DNA of 64,000 nt from an uncultured Candidatus Saccharibacteria bacterium (GTDB taxonomy: Bacteria; Patescibacteriota; Saccharimonadia; Saccharimonadales; Saccharimonadaceae): the NCBI GenBank assembly GCA_937935245.1, contig CALGXX010000017.1, positions 1-64,000 on the forward strand. Direction: 5' to 3'. The position numbers and the translations under genes were made by a program. Shown in pieces: positions 1 to 8,055 of the stretch. The first letter of the stretch is position 1. Every line of letters begins with the position of its first letter. Under the pieces are notes generated by a model, which did not search any database, had not been told where the DNA came from, and worked only from the letters and a program-made list of their open reading frames with translations.

Positions 1-102
1 ACTTACTTTTCTATTATATCAAAAGCTAAGTAATTTTTTTATCGACTTACTTTTCAGTCTTAATATGACAAACAAAAAGTCTAAAAAACTTTGAAAAAAC
101 CC

Positions 103-131
103 TTGCAAAAGAATCTCAGCTGCTGTATAGT
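103..131 (+). promoter_or_regulatory. Promoter of the 23S-5S rRNA unit
   Basis: A -35 TTGCAA (103-108) and a -10 TATAGT (126-131) are separated by exactly 17 bp. About 220 nt of leader follow before the mature 23S. The leader contains a hairpin built on cactgc/gcagtg near 175-200. No end of a 16S gene is recognisable between 1 and 102, so this promoter may drive 23S and 5S independently. Bases 1-102 are AT-rich and show nothing else I can name. Seen directly; promoter activity is inferred. Confidence 0.6.
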
Positions 132-308
132 TAATTACTAGTTAAGCGAATGTTCAAACGAACCTCTGGCAATACACTGCAAAACGTGCGAGGGCAGTGA
201 GAAAACATCTGAGTGTAGATAGATTTGTCAATTTATTGACTTGTCGATTGTGCACTCAAATGTGTGAGGCACTGATCATTAACAATTTGAGAGTAAAAGA
301 AATTGAGT

Positions 309-319
309 TTTTAATTGAC
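309..319 (+). other. 5' arm of the pre-23S processing stem
   Basis: ttttaattgac here is perfectly complementary to gtcaattaaaa at 3834-3844. It lies just outside the closing helix of the 23S rRNA (ctagttaagtc near 348-358 pairs with gacttaactag at 3798-3808). Such stalks are the usual RNase III substrate in bacterial pre-rRNA. A small local hairpin (gtagt/actac, about 321-349) sits between this arm and the mature 5' end. Confidence 0.6.
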
Positions 320-1710
320 GGTAGTAGTAATTGCAAAGTAGCAACTACTAGTTAAGTCAATGCATAAAAAGGTACTCAAGGGCGCTAAATGGATGCCTAG
401 ACGTATATTACCGATGAAGGACGTGGAAGACTGCGATAAGCTTCGGGAAGCTGTCAACAAGCTTTGATCCGGAGATCTCCGAATGGGGAAACCCAGCATG
501 AGTCATGTCATGTTGCCACTTGCTGAACACATAGGCAAGCGAGCGGGAACCATCTGAACTGAAACATCTTAGTAGGATGAGGAAGAGAAAGTAAATAACG
601 ATTGCGAAAGTAGTGGCGAGCGAAATCGCAACAGCCCAAACCTTTTAAGTTTTTGCCTATTAATTTAGGCAAATAAGTTGATAGACGAATACTTATAAGG
701 GGTTGTGATATTACATATGACCAAGTCAGAGAATTTGATTCATTCAAATAATCTGATTTGCGATAACTGGCTATCAACAGTTAATAAGGTAAGAAATCGG
801 CGTGGTTAGTAGAATAGTTTGAATGACTAGCCAAAGAACGTGAAAGCCGTGTATATGAAAACGACGCTGACCTTATGTATGTTTTATCGAGTAGGACGGG
901 GCACGAGAAACCCTGTTTGAATCTGGCTGGACCACCAGCCAAGGCTAAATATAATATACGATCGATAGTGAACTAGTACAGTGATGGAAAGGTGAAAAGA
1001 ACCCCGGGAGGGGAGTGAAATAGATCCTGAAATTTAGTGCCTACAAGGAGTCGGAGCCGGCTTGTCCGGTGACGGCGTGCTTTTTGTAGAACGATCCAGC
1101 GAGTTAATTTTTACAGCGAGGTTAAGTCAATTGACGGAGCCACAGTGAAAGCGAGCCTGAATAGGGCGATTAAGTTGTAAGGATTAGACCCGAAACCGGG
1201 TGACCTAACCATGAGCAGGTTGAAGCCACTGTAACAGGTGGTGGAGGACCGAACCAGGATACGCAGCAAAGTGTTTGGATGACTTGTGGTTAGCGGTGAA
1301 ATGCCAATCGAACTCGGAGATAGCTGGTTCTCCTCGAAATAGCTTTAGGGCTAGCGTCGTGTTAGTAGCACATGGGGGTAGAGCTCTGTAAAGGACTGGG
1401 GCGGGCAACTGTACCCACCCTTAACAAACTACGAATACCATGTGTGTAATCACGGCAGTTAGAACATCGGTGCTAAGATCGGTGCTCAAAAGGGAAACAG
1501 CCCAGACCATCATCTAAGGTCCCTAAATTAACGTTCAGTGGGAAACAAGGTGAGATTTCTTAAACAGCTAGGATGTTGGCTTAGAAGCAGCCATTCATTT
1601 AAAGAGTGCGTAACAGCTCACTAGTCAAGAGATCTTGCGTGGAAAATGTAACGGGGCTAAAACGTTATACCGAAGATATGGATTACACGCTAAGTACAAA
1701 GTTAAAGTTG

Positions 1711-1719
1711 TGTTACAAT
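1711..1719 (+). promoter_or_regulatory. Extended -10 promoter inside the IVS
   Basis: TGT followed by TACAAT (1714-1719) forms an extended -10 element, and the ATG of the DUF1653 gene lies exactly 6 nt downstream. That spacing recurs at many genes in this window and predicts a leaderless transcript. No convincing -35 is visible, as expected for an extended -10. The gene may therefore be expressed independently of the rRNA transcript. Confidence 0.5.
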
Positions 1720-1725
1720 CAATTT

Positions 1726-1950
1726 ATGGAAAATGAGATTTACATAGGTAGCGTTTATAAACACTATAAAGGCAATAAGTATGTTGTTGTAAGTATAGCT
1801 GTTCATACTGAGACGCTTGAAGAGCTTGTAGTTTATCGAGCCATTTATGGCGACGGAGAATTATGGGCTAGACCTAAGAAAATGTTTTTGGATAATATTG
1901 AAAAGAACGGAAAGATCATTCCAAGGTTTAAATTGATTAAGAAACTTTGA
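1726..1950 (+). CDS. DUF1653 family protein encoded in the 23S IVS
   Basis: A 74-residue protein with the full DUF1653 signature: YKHYKGNKYVVVSIAVH, then TLEELVVYRAIYGD, then LWARPKKMFLDN and a PRFKLI tail. The family is small and soluble, with no firm function. ATG 1726 is chosen over an in-frame upstream start at 1606 because 1606-1681 is conserved rRNA and because a -10 box sits 6 nt before 1726. The stop codon (1948-1950) lies inside the 3' arm of the IVS helix, so gene and RNA structure overlap. Usual IVS proteins (the S23 four-helix family) are different. Whether the protein acts on the rRNA or is a passenger is unknown. Confidence 0.8.
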   Translation: MENEIYIGSVYKHYKGNKYVVVSIAVHTETLEELVVYRAIYGDGELWARPKKMFLDNIEKNGKIIPRFKLIKKL

Positions 1951-3347
1951 TTTTGTTCTTAGTGTGTAGTGGTAGAGGAGCGTTCCTATCAGCGGTGAAG
2001 TCGAATCGGAAGGTTCGGTGGAGCGGTAGGAAGTGAGAATGCTGGAATGAGTAACCATAAGAGAGGTGAGAATCCTCTCGGCCGTAAGAGCAAGGTTTCC
2101 TGAGCCATGGTAATCATCTCAGGGTTAGTCGGGCCTAAGCCGAGGCGCAGAGCGTAGGCGATGGACATCAGGTTAATATTCCTGAACCGGTTAAGTTTTG
2201 TACACTGTTCACGGGGAAGTAATCGAAGCGGATTCATGGTTTATCCGTCCAACCGAGCGGGAACGCAAAGGGAGTGAAAGTGATTCTTCGGAGTCGCGAT
2301 TTTGGTGAAAGCCCTGGCTAGAAAAGCAGGTGTACGCGTGGACTTAGCCGCCCGTACCGCAAACCAACACAGGTGCTCGAGTCGAGTAGACTCAGGCTTA
2401 CGAGCGAACCTTCGCTAAGGAACTCGGCAATACAGCGACCGTAACTTCGGGATAAGGTCTGCCCCCACTTCGGTGGATATCAGCCGCGTTCACTCAGTGA
2501 ATATTAGGTTAAAGAGTACATTTTTAATCACAAAACGAATTTTCTGAGATAGAGCAAACGAATTGTTCTTTTGAACGCGAACCTCTGACGTCTAACGATG
2601 TGGGGGCCGCAGCAAAAGAGCCCACGGAACTGTTTATCAAAAACACAGGTCTCTGCTAACACGAAAGTGGATGTATAGGGGCTGACTCCTGCCCAATGCT
2701 GGAAGGTTAAGGGGAGCGCTTCACGGTGCGAACTGAAGCCCTAGTCAATGGCGGCGGTAACTATAACCGTCCTAAGGTAGCGAAATTCCTTGTCAGGTAA
2801 GTTCTGACCCGCACGAATGGAGTAATCATGTGGGCACTGTCTCGGCGAAGGACTCGGTGAAAGTGCATTGGCGGTAAAGATGCCGTCTGTCCATGCCAGG
2901 ACGAGAAGACCCCATGGAGCTTTACTACAGCTTTACATTGACACGGGTTACATCATGTGTAGCATAGGTGGGAGGCTTTGAAGCAGATACGCCAGTATTT
3001 GTGGAGCCACAGGTGAAATACCACCCTTGATGTAGTCTTTGTCTTACCATTGCCGTTATCCGGTAATGGGACCGTGTATGGTGGGTAGTTTAACTGGGGC
3101 GGTTGCCTCCTAAAGAGTAGCGGAGGCGTTCAAAGGTTGGCTAGCTTCGGATGGAAATCGAAGTGATAGTGCATGCGCAAAAGCCAGCTTGACTGCGAGA
3201 ATTACAATTCGACCAGAGTGGAAACACGGAGCAAGTGACCCGCTGTAAGAACATTGTTCATTGAATGTGGGATCGACAGCGCACACGGATAAAAGTTACC
3301 CTGGGGATAACAGGCTTATCGCGCCCAATAGTTCACATAGACGGCGC

Positions 3348-3383
<36 letters not shown>

Positions 3384-3397
3384 AGGGGGAGCACCTT

Positions 3398-3468
<71 letters not shown>

Positions 3469-3833
3469 TTATATCCGGTATGGACGATAGGAAACTTGAG
3501 AGGATCTACCCCTAGTACGAGAGGACCGGGGCGGACGCACCTCTGGTGTATCGATTGTGGCCACCTGCTGCATTGTCGAGTAGCTATGTGCGGACTAGAT
3601 AAGCGCTGAAAGCATATTAAGCGCGAAACTAACCTCAAGATAAGGTTTCCCTATGAGGACACAGAAAGACTATCTGTTTGATAGGCGCAAGGTGGAAGTA
3701 CAGCAATGTATGGAGCTAAAGCGTACTAATAGTCCCATTGCTTTTTTATGTCCTTGTCCGTGGAGTTTATGCTTGCATAAACATTGCGGATAAGGTAGAC
3801 TTAACTAGTAATTGGTGCTTTTCAAAAGTACCA

Positions 3834-3844
3834 GTCAATTAAAA
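3834..3844 (+). other. 3' arm of the pre-23S processing stem
   Basis: gtcaattaaaa pairs perfectly with 309-319 and lies about 25 nt past the 23S closing helix. A local hairpin (ggtgctttt/aaaagtacc, 3814-3832) sits between. The arrangement separates 23S from the 5S precursor at 3845-3931. Confidence 0.55.
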
Positions 3845-3931
3845 ATCAATTCCGTGCTGATGTTGGACATCGAAGAAAGGGGTTTGGCCCACCGTGGAGT
3901 ATATGCGGAACCAAGCGTCGTAACCCCCTCC

Positions 3932-4040
3932 TTCGGTGCCCATAGCGAGGAGGAAACACCTGTTCTCATTCCGAACACAGAAGTTAAGCTCCCCAGCGGC
4001 GATTATACTGCGAAAGTGGGAAACTAGCACGGTGCCGAAT
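3932..4040 (+). rRNA. rrf: 5S ribosomal RNA
   Basis: ttcggtgcc at the 5' end pairs with ggtgccgaa at the 3' end over nine positions (helix I). Between them are the hallmark 5S segments ATAGCGAGGAGGAAACACC, GTTCTCATTCCGAACACAG and AAGTTAAGCTC. The 109-nt length is slightly shorter than typical. It follows the 23S by about 120 nt and is followed at once by a strong terminator, so 23S and 5S are co-transcribed. Confidence 0.92.
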
Positions 4041-4043
4041 TAT

Positions 4044-4078
4044 AAGAAAGCCATCCTAATAGGGTGGCTTTCTTCTTT
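4044..4078 (+). terminator. rRNA unit terminator
   Basis: A 14-bp stem (4044-4057 with 4061-4074, one G-U pair) with a 3-nt loop is followed by a short T-rich run. It directly follows 5S. Confidence 0.85.
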
Positions 4079-4125
4079 GTCTTAAAACGTTTGTGGTATG
4101 TTTTGGCGGGTGATAGAATATAAGT

Positions 4126-4857
4126 ATGTGTATAGTGTGTAGGGTGGCTACTGGCGGTATGGCGATTGCTGTTGCTCTAACACCAACGGTTAATGTAACA
4201 GCGCCCAATGAGAATAAGAGTGATGCGAAGAAGGCGATTAGTGCTAAAATTTTCTCTGAAATAAAATCTCCGTCGTCGCTATCCAGCTTTAAGGTGTCAG
4301 ATATCCAGACTCCAGATTGGCACTCTATATCTCAATCGTCAAAAAAATCAAATTCTGGGGTGAAAAAAGAAGTCACATACACAATATCAACAAAGGGTAA
4401 TGTCCGATCAAACTTGTCTGAATTCTCGAAACAGGTAAACGAAACCTTAAACGATAATCGAGGTTGGGCGCGTATGGGGATTGTTTTTAAAGAGGTGAAA
4501 GAGGGTGGAAGTTTCAATTTAGTTCTGTCACAAGCTGAATTAATGTCCTCGTTCTCATCAGGTTGTGACGCGGATTGGAGTTGTCGAGTCGGGTCTTCTG
4601 TCATTATCAATGATAATCGATGGTCTGGCGCAACTACAGCGTGGAATAAAGCGGGTGGTGATATTCGTAATTATCGACATATGGTAATCAATCATGAAGT
4701 TGGGCACTGGTTGGGGCATGGGCATTTGAATTGTTCTGGGGTTAATAATCCAGCGGCGGTTATGCAGCAGCAATCAATTGATTTACAGGGGTGTGCTTTT
4801 AATCCTTGGCCGCTTGATAGTGAATTGTGGTCAACTACGCTGGGGATAGAACTATGA
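4126..4857 (+). CDS. Secreted zinc metallopeptidase, DUF3152-like
   Basis: A 243-aa protein. Residues 190-200 are HEVGHWLGHGH, a metzincin-type zinc site with the HExxH glutamate. The preceding ~110 residues have the layout of DUF3152 domains known from Actinobacteria. The N-terminus has a short hydrophobic stretch after a few residues (about 7-25), suggesting export or anchoring. Four cysteines downstream (CDADWSC, and near the C-terminus) could form disulfides. A TAGAAT -10 lies 6 nt before the ATG, so the mRNA is probably leaderless. It overlaps the next gene by ATGA, implying translational coupling. The substrate is unknown; the peptidase call rests on the motif. Confidence 0.75.
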   Translation: MCIVCRVATGGMAIAVALTPTVNVTAPNENKSDAKKAISAKIFSEIKSPSSLSSFKVSDIQTPDWHSISQSSKKSNSGVKKEVTYTISTKGNVRSNLSEFSKQVNETLNDNRGWARMGIVFKEVKEGGSFNLVLSQAELMSSFSSGCDADWSCRVGSSVIINDNRWSGATTAWNKAGGDIRNYRHMVINHEVGHWLGHGHLNCSGVNNPAAVMQQQSIDLQGCAFNPWPLDSELWSTTLGIEL

Positions 4858-5570
4858 AATTGATAAAAAATTATCGCACACTTAAATTGGCTATTGTCAT
4901 AAGTTTTATAACACTGATAATGATATTGGCGTATGGGTTCATGAGTTGGAAATCTTGGGAAAACGTTCAAAGCGTAACAAAAAACACTAATGAAACAGAA
5001 AGCTCGCTGTTTATTAATTTGCAAAAAGACAAATTATCTACTGAAAAATTGAACGAATATTTGGCTGATTTAAAAAATAAACGCCAAAGCTGCGATGTGG
5101 TATTTTTTATATCTTGGCAGAAGAACATTAATGCTAGATTTAAAAAGTATTCGGAAGAATGCAATAAATCAGTAGAGAAGATGAACCGAACTATACAGAG
5201 TATAGATAAGATTGTCAGCTTTATGGAGTTTGATAAGGAATTGAGCGGTGAAATACGTACGGTGTCAGATAAGCTATCGAAGACCAAGCAAAATGACTTT
5301 ATTGCTATGGAGAAAATATGGACTGGCGCAAAGAAGAGGTTGGAATCTAGAGAAGATGAGTCTGATTTACGTAAGTTAGTGATGAAGAGAATAGATGCTA
5401 TTTTATTGGCTGTGCGTGATTTAAAGTCGGCTAACGGAAAGAAAGACAGCGACCAGTTTACTATAGCCAGGGATAAATTTACTGTGGCTATTAACGCTTG
5501 GATTAGTTTGCAGAATGAGTTAACGCAAGAATCTCAGCTTAGAATAGATAACCTATTAAGAGAGTTTTAG
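4854..5570 (+). CDS. Membrane-anchored coiled-coil protein of unknown function
   Basis: A 238-aa protein with one N-terminal membrane segment (about residues 11-33, LAIVISFITLIMILAYGF) and a long, charged, helical remainder likely to form coiled coils outside the membrane. I recognise no family. The ATG at 4854 overlaps the upstream TGA as ATGA; an earlier in-frame start at 4827 would overlap further and lacks a ribosome site. Coupling to the metallopeptidase suggests the two act together, for example as enzyme and partner. Confidence 0.75.
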   Translation: MKLIKNYRTLKLAIVISFITLIMILAYGFMSWKSWENVQSVTKNTNETESSLFINLQKDKLSTEKLNEYLADLKNKRQSCDVVFFISWQKNINARFKKYSEECNKSVEKMNRTIQSIDKIVSFMEFDKELSGEIRTVSDKLSKTKQNDFIAMEKIWTGAKKRLESREDESDLRKLVMKRIDAILLAVRDLKSANGKKDSDQFTIARDKFTVAINAWISLQNELTQESQLRIDNLLREF

Positions 5571-5585
5571 GATAAATCTATAATA

Positions 5586-5616
5586 AAAAATAGCCCCTGT
5601 GCGATGGGCTATTTTT
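5586..5616 (+). terminator. Terminator of the metallopeptidase operon
   Basis: aaaaatagccc / gggctattttt form a perfect 11-bp stem with a 9-nt loop. The 3' arm ends in a T-run. Confidence 0.85.
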
Positions 5617-5617
5617 C

Positions 5618-5650
5618 TTCTCGAATCTCGCAGAAAACGAGAATTTTTTG
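5618..5650 (+). terminator. Possible second terminator
   Basis: ttctcg/cgagaa form a 6-bp stem (loop about 14 nt) directly followed by six T residues. It is weaker than the preceding hairpin and may be a backup. The stretch 5651-5772 holds no gene; it contains actgac/gtcagt half-sites (about 5696-5727) of unknown meaning. Confidence 0.4.
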
Positions 5651-5772
5651 TGGTGGAACTCATAATTTCTAAAGCTCCAACAGGTGCTGTCAATAACTGA
5701 CTTTATTAGTATAGCTAACGCGTCAGTAAAATGCAATATTTTATTCACAATAAAAAACTACTTATGTAAATA

Positions 5773-5825
5773 TTGACAAAGCGTTAGTTATATGCTAGCA
5801 TATAAACATAACACATATCATGTGT
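5773..5825 (+). promoter_or_regulatory. Promoter with two palindromic operators before the KGG gene
   Basis: -35 TTGACA (5773-5778), a 17-bp spacer, and TAGCAT (5796-5801) preceded by TGC, an extended -10. The -10 lies within a perfect 12-bp palindrome, TATGCTAGCATA (5791-5802). A second inverted repeat, acacat-3 nt-atgtgt, is at 5811-5825. Both are well placed for a repressor to block initiation. The regulator is not identified. Confidence 0.55.
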
Positions 5826-5897
5826 GATATATAAAGGTGAGGGTTTCCATTTAAATTTATGTGGAAATCTTTTTTAAAAATGGAGGAAAACCTTCCT

Positions 5898-6107
5898 ATG
5901 GCAGGAACAAAGGCTGGCGGCTTAAAGGCCGCTCAAAAAAATCTAGCTCGCGATCCAGATTTTTATGCAAAAATCGGACGCAAGGGCGGTAAAAACGGTC
6001 GAACTGGTGGCTTTGCTGCAAATCCAGCTTTGGCTCGTATCGCTGGTGCTAAGGGCGGACGCATTTCACGCCGTACTAAGAAGACAGTACAAAAAATTGC
6101 AGAATAA
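5898..6107 (+). CDS. KGG-repeat (stress-induced) small basic protein
   Basis: 69 residues, rich in Gly/Lys/Arg, with KGG motifs: GRKGGKNGRTGGF in the centre and GAKGGRISRRTKK at the C-terminus, plus an AGTKAGGLKAAQ start. This is the pattern of KGG-repeat proteins (YciG/GsiB type), often stress-induced. ATG 5898 is preferred over an upstream in-frame ATG at 5859 because GGAGG (5882-5886) precedes it and the repeat-type sequence begins there. The GGAGG can pair with CCTTC just before the start codon, so the ribosome site may be partly hidden. It is strongly promoted and followed by a hairpin at 6131-6149. Confidence 0.75.
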   Translation: MAGTKAGGLKAAQKNLARDPDFYAKIGRKGGKNGRTGGFAANPALARIAGAKGGRISRRTKKTVQKIAE

Positions 6108-6130
6108 GACCGCTCCAATCTCTTAAAATT

Positions 6131-6160
6131 AGCCTCCGTATGAGAGGCTTATTTTATTTG
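6131..6160. terminator. Hairpin between convergent genes
   Basis: agcctc/gaggct with a 7-nt loop, followed by tattttattt on the plus strand. It lies between the KGG gene and the convergent peptidase gene and could serve both. Confidence 0.5.
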
Positions 6161-6613
6161 ATATCTTTTAAGTTGGCAGGATTTCGCCTGATTTACGCGC
6201 CATTCTGAGTGGCAATTAATACACTTGTAAGACGAGGAAGTGGCTTGTAATCCAACTGCGCCGCACTGAGGGCAAAGACTGCGTTTGTGTAGCCAGTCTC
6301 TGTAGCTATCCAAAGAATATTGAATATTATCGTCGTCCATACTGAGAGTTAAGCCGTATTTTGGAGCCAAAGTATCAACGGCGTACTCCCAGGCGGATCT
6401 TTCCATCTCGATTAACTGGACATCATATTGATAATTTTTATGACCAAGTTTAGCGTGGGCGATTTCGTGTAAAAGTTGCACTAAGTCTTCTTGTGAATCT
6501 AATTTTTCGTAATAGACTGTTTGTGAATTGGGGTTCCAGGAAAATACTTCACCCTTATTGAATTGCAGTTCTGGAAAATCGTGTTCAATTTGAGGCAAGC
6601 TGACTGATAGCAT
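6149..6613 (-). CDS. ImmA/IrrE-like metallopeptidase with C-terminal zinc ribbon
   Basis: About 154 aa from the start at 6613. HEIAHAKLGH is the zinc site typical of ImmA/IrrE-type (COG2856) peptidases, which commonly cleave repressors. The C-terminal third carries CPQCG and CINC pairs, a probable zinc ribbon for DNA or protein contact. ATG 6613 is chosen because the alternative at 6637 would lengthen the overlap with the ROK gene. Even so the two genes overlap by about 29 nt on the same strand, so they are co-transcribed and probably coupled. No phage repressor or conjugative element lies nearby, so its target is unknown. Confidence 0.75.
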   Translation of the reverse strand: MLSVSLPQIEHDFPELQFNKGEVFSWNPNSQTVYYEKLDSQEDLVQLLHEIAHAKLGHKNYQYDVQLIEMERSAWEYAVDTLAPKYGLTLSMDDDNIQYSLDSYRDWLHKRSLCPQCGAVGLQATSSSYKCINCHSEWRVNQAKSCQLKRYQIK

Positions 6614-7397
6614 TGTCGTAGCATCCGTATAATACAATTTCTTCTGGGTTAGGGGCGCTGATTATTTTTGGTACTGATATGGCGGCGGGCAAGTTTTCTG
6701 CCAGAAGACCGCTTAAAATATCTGAAAAATAGGATGTGAATACTCCCACGCTCCCGCCAATAACAACGACATCTGGTTGCGTAAAGGCAATGAGCGGTTG
6801 TAATCCAGCTTTTATCCTATTGGCAACCTCTTCCCAGACTTCCAGGGGGGTGTCTGATGATAATTCGCCAAAAATTCTCTGTAAAACTCTACCCGCAGCA
6901 ATCTCTTCCCAGGTGGTAATCTTACCATTGTAATTCAAAGACATATGTCCGCCCTCGCAATCGCTAAGCTCTTTACGTAGACTTCCGTTCAGAATCAGGG
7001 AAGTGCCAACGCCGGTTCCTAAGGTGATGTATAGGCCGCATCTGGGAGTTTTGGACAATCTAAGCATACTTGCTAGTCCTGCCATATTGGCATCATTTGC
7101 AATGAATATTGGTATATTAGGAAAGTATCGGGAAAGGAGATCGCGGATGGGCTGATTTTTCCAACCGAGATTTTGGCACCACACTGCTACGCCATCTTTA
7201 ACCACTCCTGGTAGAGCCACAGAAATTGCGTCAATTGGCTTATCGCTCGTAATCAGGTGAATTTGATCGGCAATGCGTTGAATGTATTGGTCTACGTTTT
7301 TAGGGGTGGGGAATTTAATGATATGCTTAGGATTTTTTTCCTCGTCAAAGCTGGCTACTAATGTTTTGGTCCCACCTGTGTCAACCGTAATAATCAT
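6585..7397 (-). CDS. ROK-family sugar kinase, lacking the zinc motif
   Basis: 270 aa. The N-terminal DTGGTKT is the phosphate-1 loop of the ASKHA fold, GTGVGTSL the adenosine/phosphate-2 region, and VVIGGSVG the second glycine-rich motif. ROK kinases phosphorylate glucose, N-acetylglucosamine or mannose. Most have a CxCGxxGCxE zinc site after the EGGHM segment; here CEGGHMSLN runs straight into a short TTWEEIAAG helix with no such cysteines. The substrate cannot be assigned. A TATAAT on the minus strand lies 6 nt before the ATG, predicting a leaderless mRNA. Confidence 0.85.
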   Translation of the reverse strand: MIITVDTGGTKTLVASFDEEKNPKHIIKFPTPKNVDQYIQRIADQIHLITSDKPIDAISVALPGVVKDGVAVWCQNLGWKNQPIRDLLSRYFPNIPIFIANDANMAGLASMLRLSKTPRCGLYITLGTGVGTSLILNGSLRKELSDCEGGHMSLNYNGKITTWEEIAAGRVLQRIFGELSSDTPLEVWEEVANRIKAGLQPLIAFTQPDVVVIGGSVGVFTSYFSDILSGLLAENLPAAISVPKIISAPNPEEIVLYGCYDNAISQLASN

Positions 7398-7473
7398 ATA
7401 TTTATTATATCACTAGCTTTACTTATAAGAGGTCATTATGATATAATAAAGAAAATTTGAGTGGAGATATAAT

Positions 7474-7944
7474 ATGAAGCGAGTAAATCAGACTGGATCA
7501 ATTGGAGTTTTTGTAGTAGTAGGCGCTATTTTAGTGGCTATATCTTTGGCTGTTCTTTACGGAATTAGGCAGAATAATTTGTCGCAAGATGGATCGCCAA
7601 TTTCTAGCGATTTGGTAGCATCAGAGAATAGCAATAAGAATTCACAGAACAACAACGCATCTCAGCAGTCTGCGGATCAAAAAACGAATGGTCAGTCGAG
7701 TGGAAGAGGTGAGGCGCGAACCGACGTGAAGACTGAAGAGTCAAAAAAGACAACTCCTACACCTGAACCTTCTCAGTCTCAACAATCGCCATCATCTACA
7801 ACGCCAGCTCCTTCTACTCCTTCTAAGCAATCTGATAAAGGATTACCAAAAACTGGGCCAGAAGATGTAGCTGTTTCTGCAGTGGCTTTTGGCATTTTGG
7901 CGTTTTTGACGGTAGCTTATCAGCGATCTCGTTATCTGATCTAG
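7474..7944 (+). CDS. Surface protein with LPKTG sorting-like signal
   Basis: 156 aa. There is an N-terminal hydrophobic segment (about residues 8-30), then a long low-complexity Ser/Thr/Gln/Asn/Pro linker, then LPKTG followed by a hydrophobic helix (VAVSAVAFGILAFLTVAY) and QRSR at the very end. This is the classic Gram-positive sortase-signal layout. There is no folded domain, so it may be a stalk or wall spacer. No sortase is in the window. Two TATAAT boxes precede it; the start at 7474 also has GGAG upstream. It stands alone before rpsA. Confidence 0.75.
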   Translation: MKRVNQTGSIGVFVVVGAILVAISLAVLYGIRQNNLSQDGSPISSDLVASENSNKNSQNNNASQQSADQKTNGQSSGRGEARTDVKTEESKKTTPTPEPSQSQQSPSSTTPAPSTPSKQSDKGLPKTGPEDVAVSAVAFGILAFLTVAYQRSRYLI

Positions 7945-8055
7945 CTTTGACTTCTATCTATCTGTTGTGATATAATTGTGATAATCTGTGGGGATATTTT
8001 TATTGTGTCCCTGAAGAATAATATCAATTTTAAGGAAGGGGTCTTTAGAAGACTT

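Larger units (their letters stand above)
1682..1970 (+). other. Intervening sequence (IVS) in 23S helix 45
   Basis: Conserved 23S sequence stops after ACCGAAGATATG and resumes at GGTAGAGGAGCGTTC, which flank the helix 45 hairpin (E. coli about 1165-1185). Between them, 1682-1709 and 1943-1970 can pair over 28 positions with a single mismatch (T1695/T1957), counting G-U pairs. The helix encloses about 230 nt holding one small gene. Helices 25 and 45 are the classic sites of IVS elements in Gammaproteobacteria and others, where RNase III removes the element and leaves a split 23S without ligation. The element is too short for a group I or II intron and encodes no homing endonuclease. Confidence 0.8.

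Noticed and set aside
1606..1725. A longer version of the DUF1653 protein starting at 1606
   Set aside because: 1606-1681 is standard 23S sequence; the family match starts after 1726, which has its own -10.
1682..1970. Group I or group II intron or homing-endonuclease element in 23S
   Set aside because: The insertion is under 300 nt, has no intron core and no LAGLIDADG, HNH or GIY-YIG protein.
3839..4030. Plus- and minus-strand ORFs over the 5S rRNA
   Set aside because: 5S structure and the flanking terminator explain this stretch fully.
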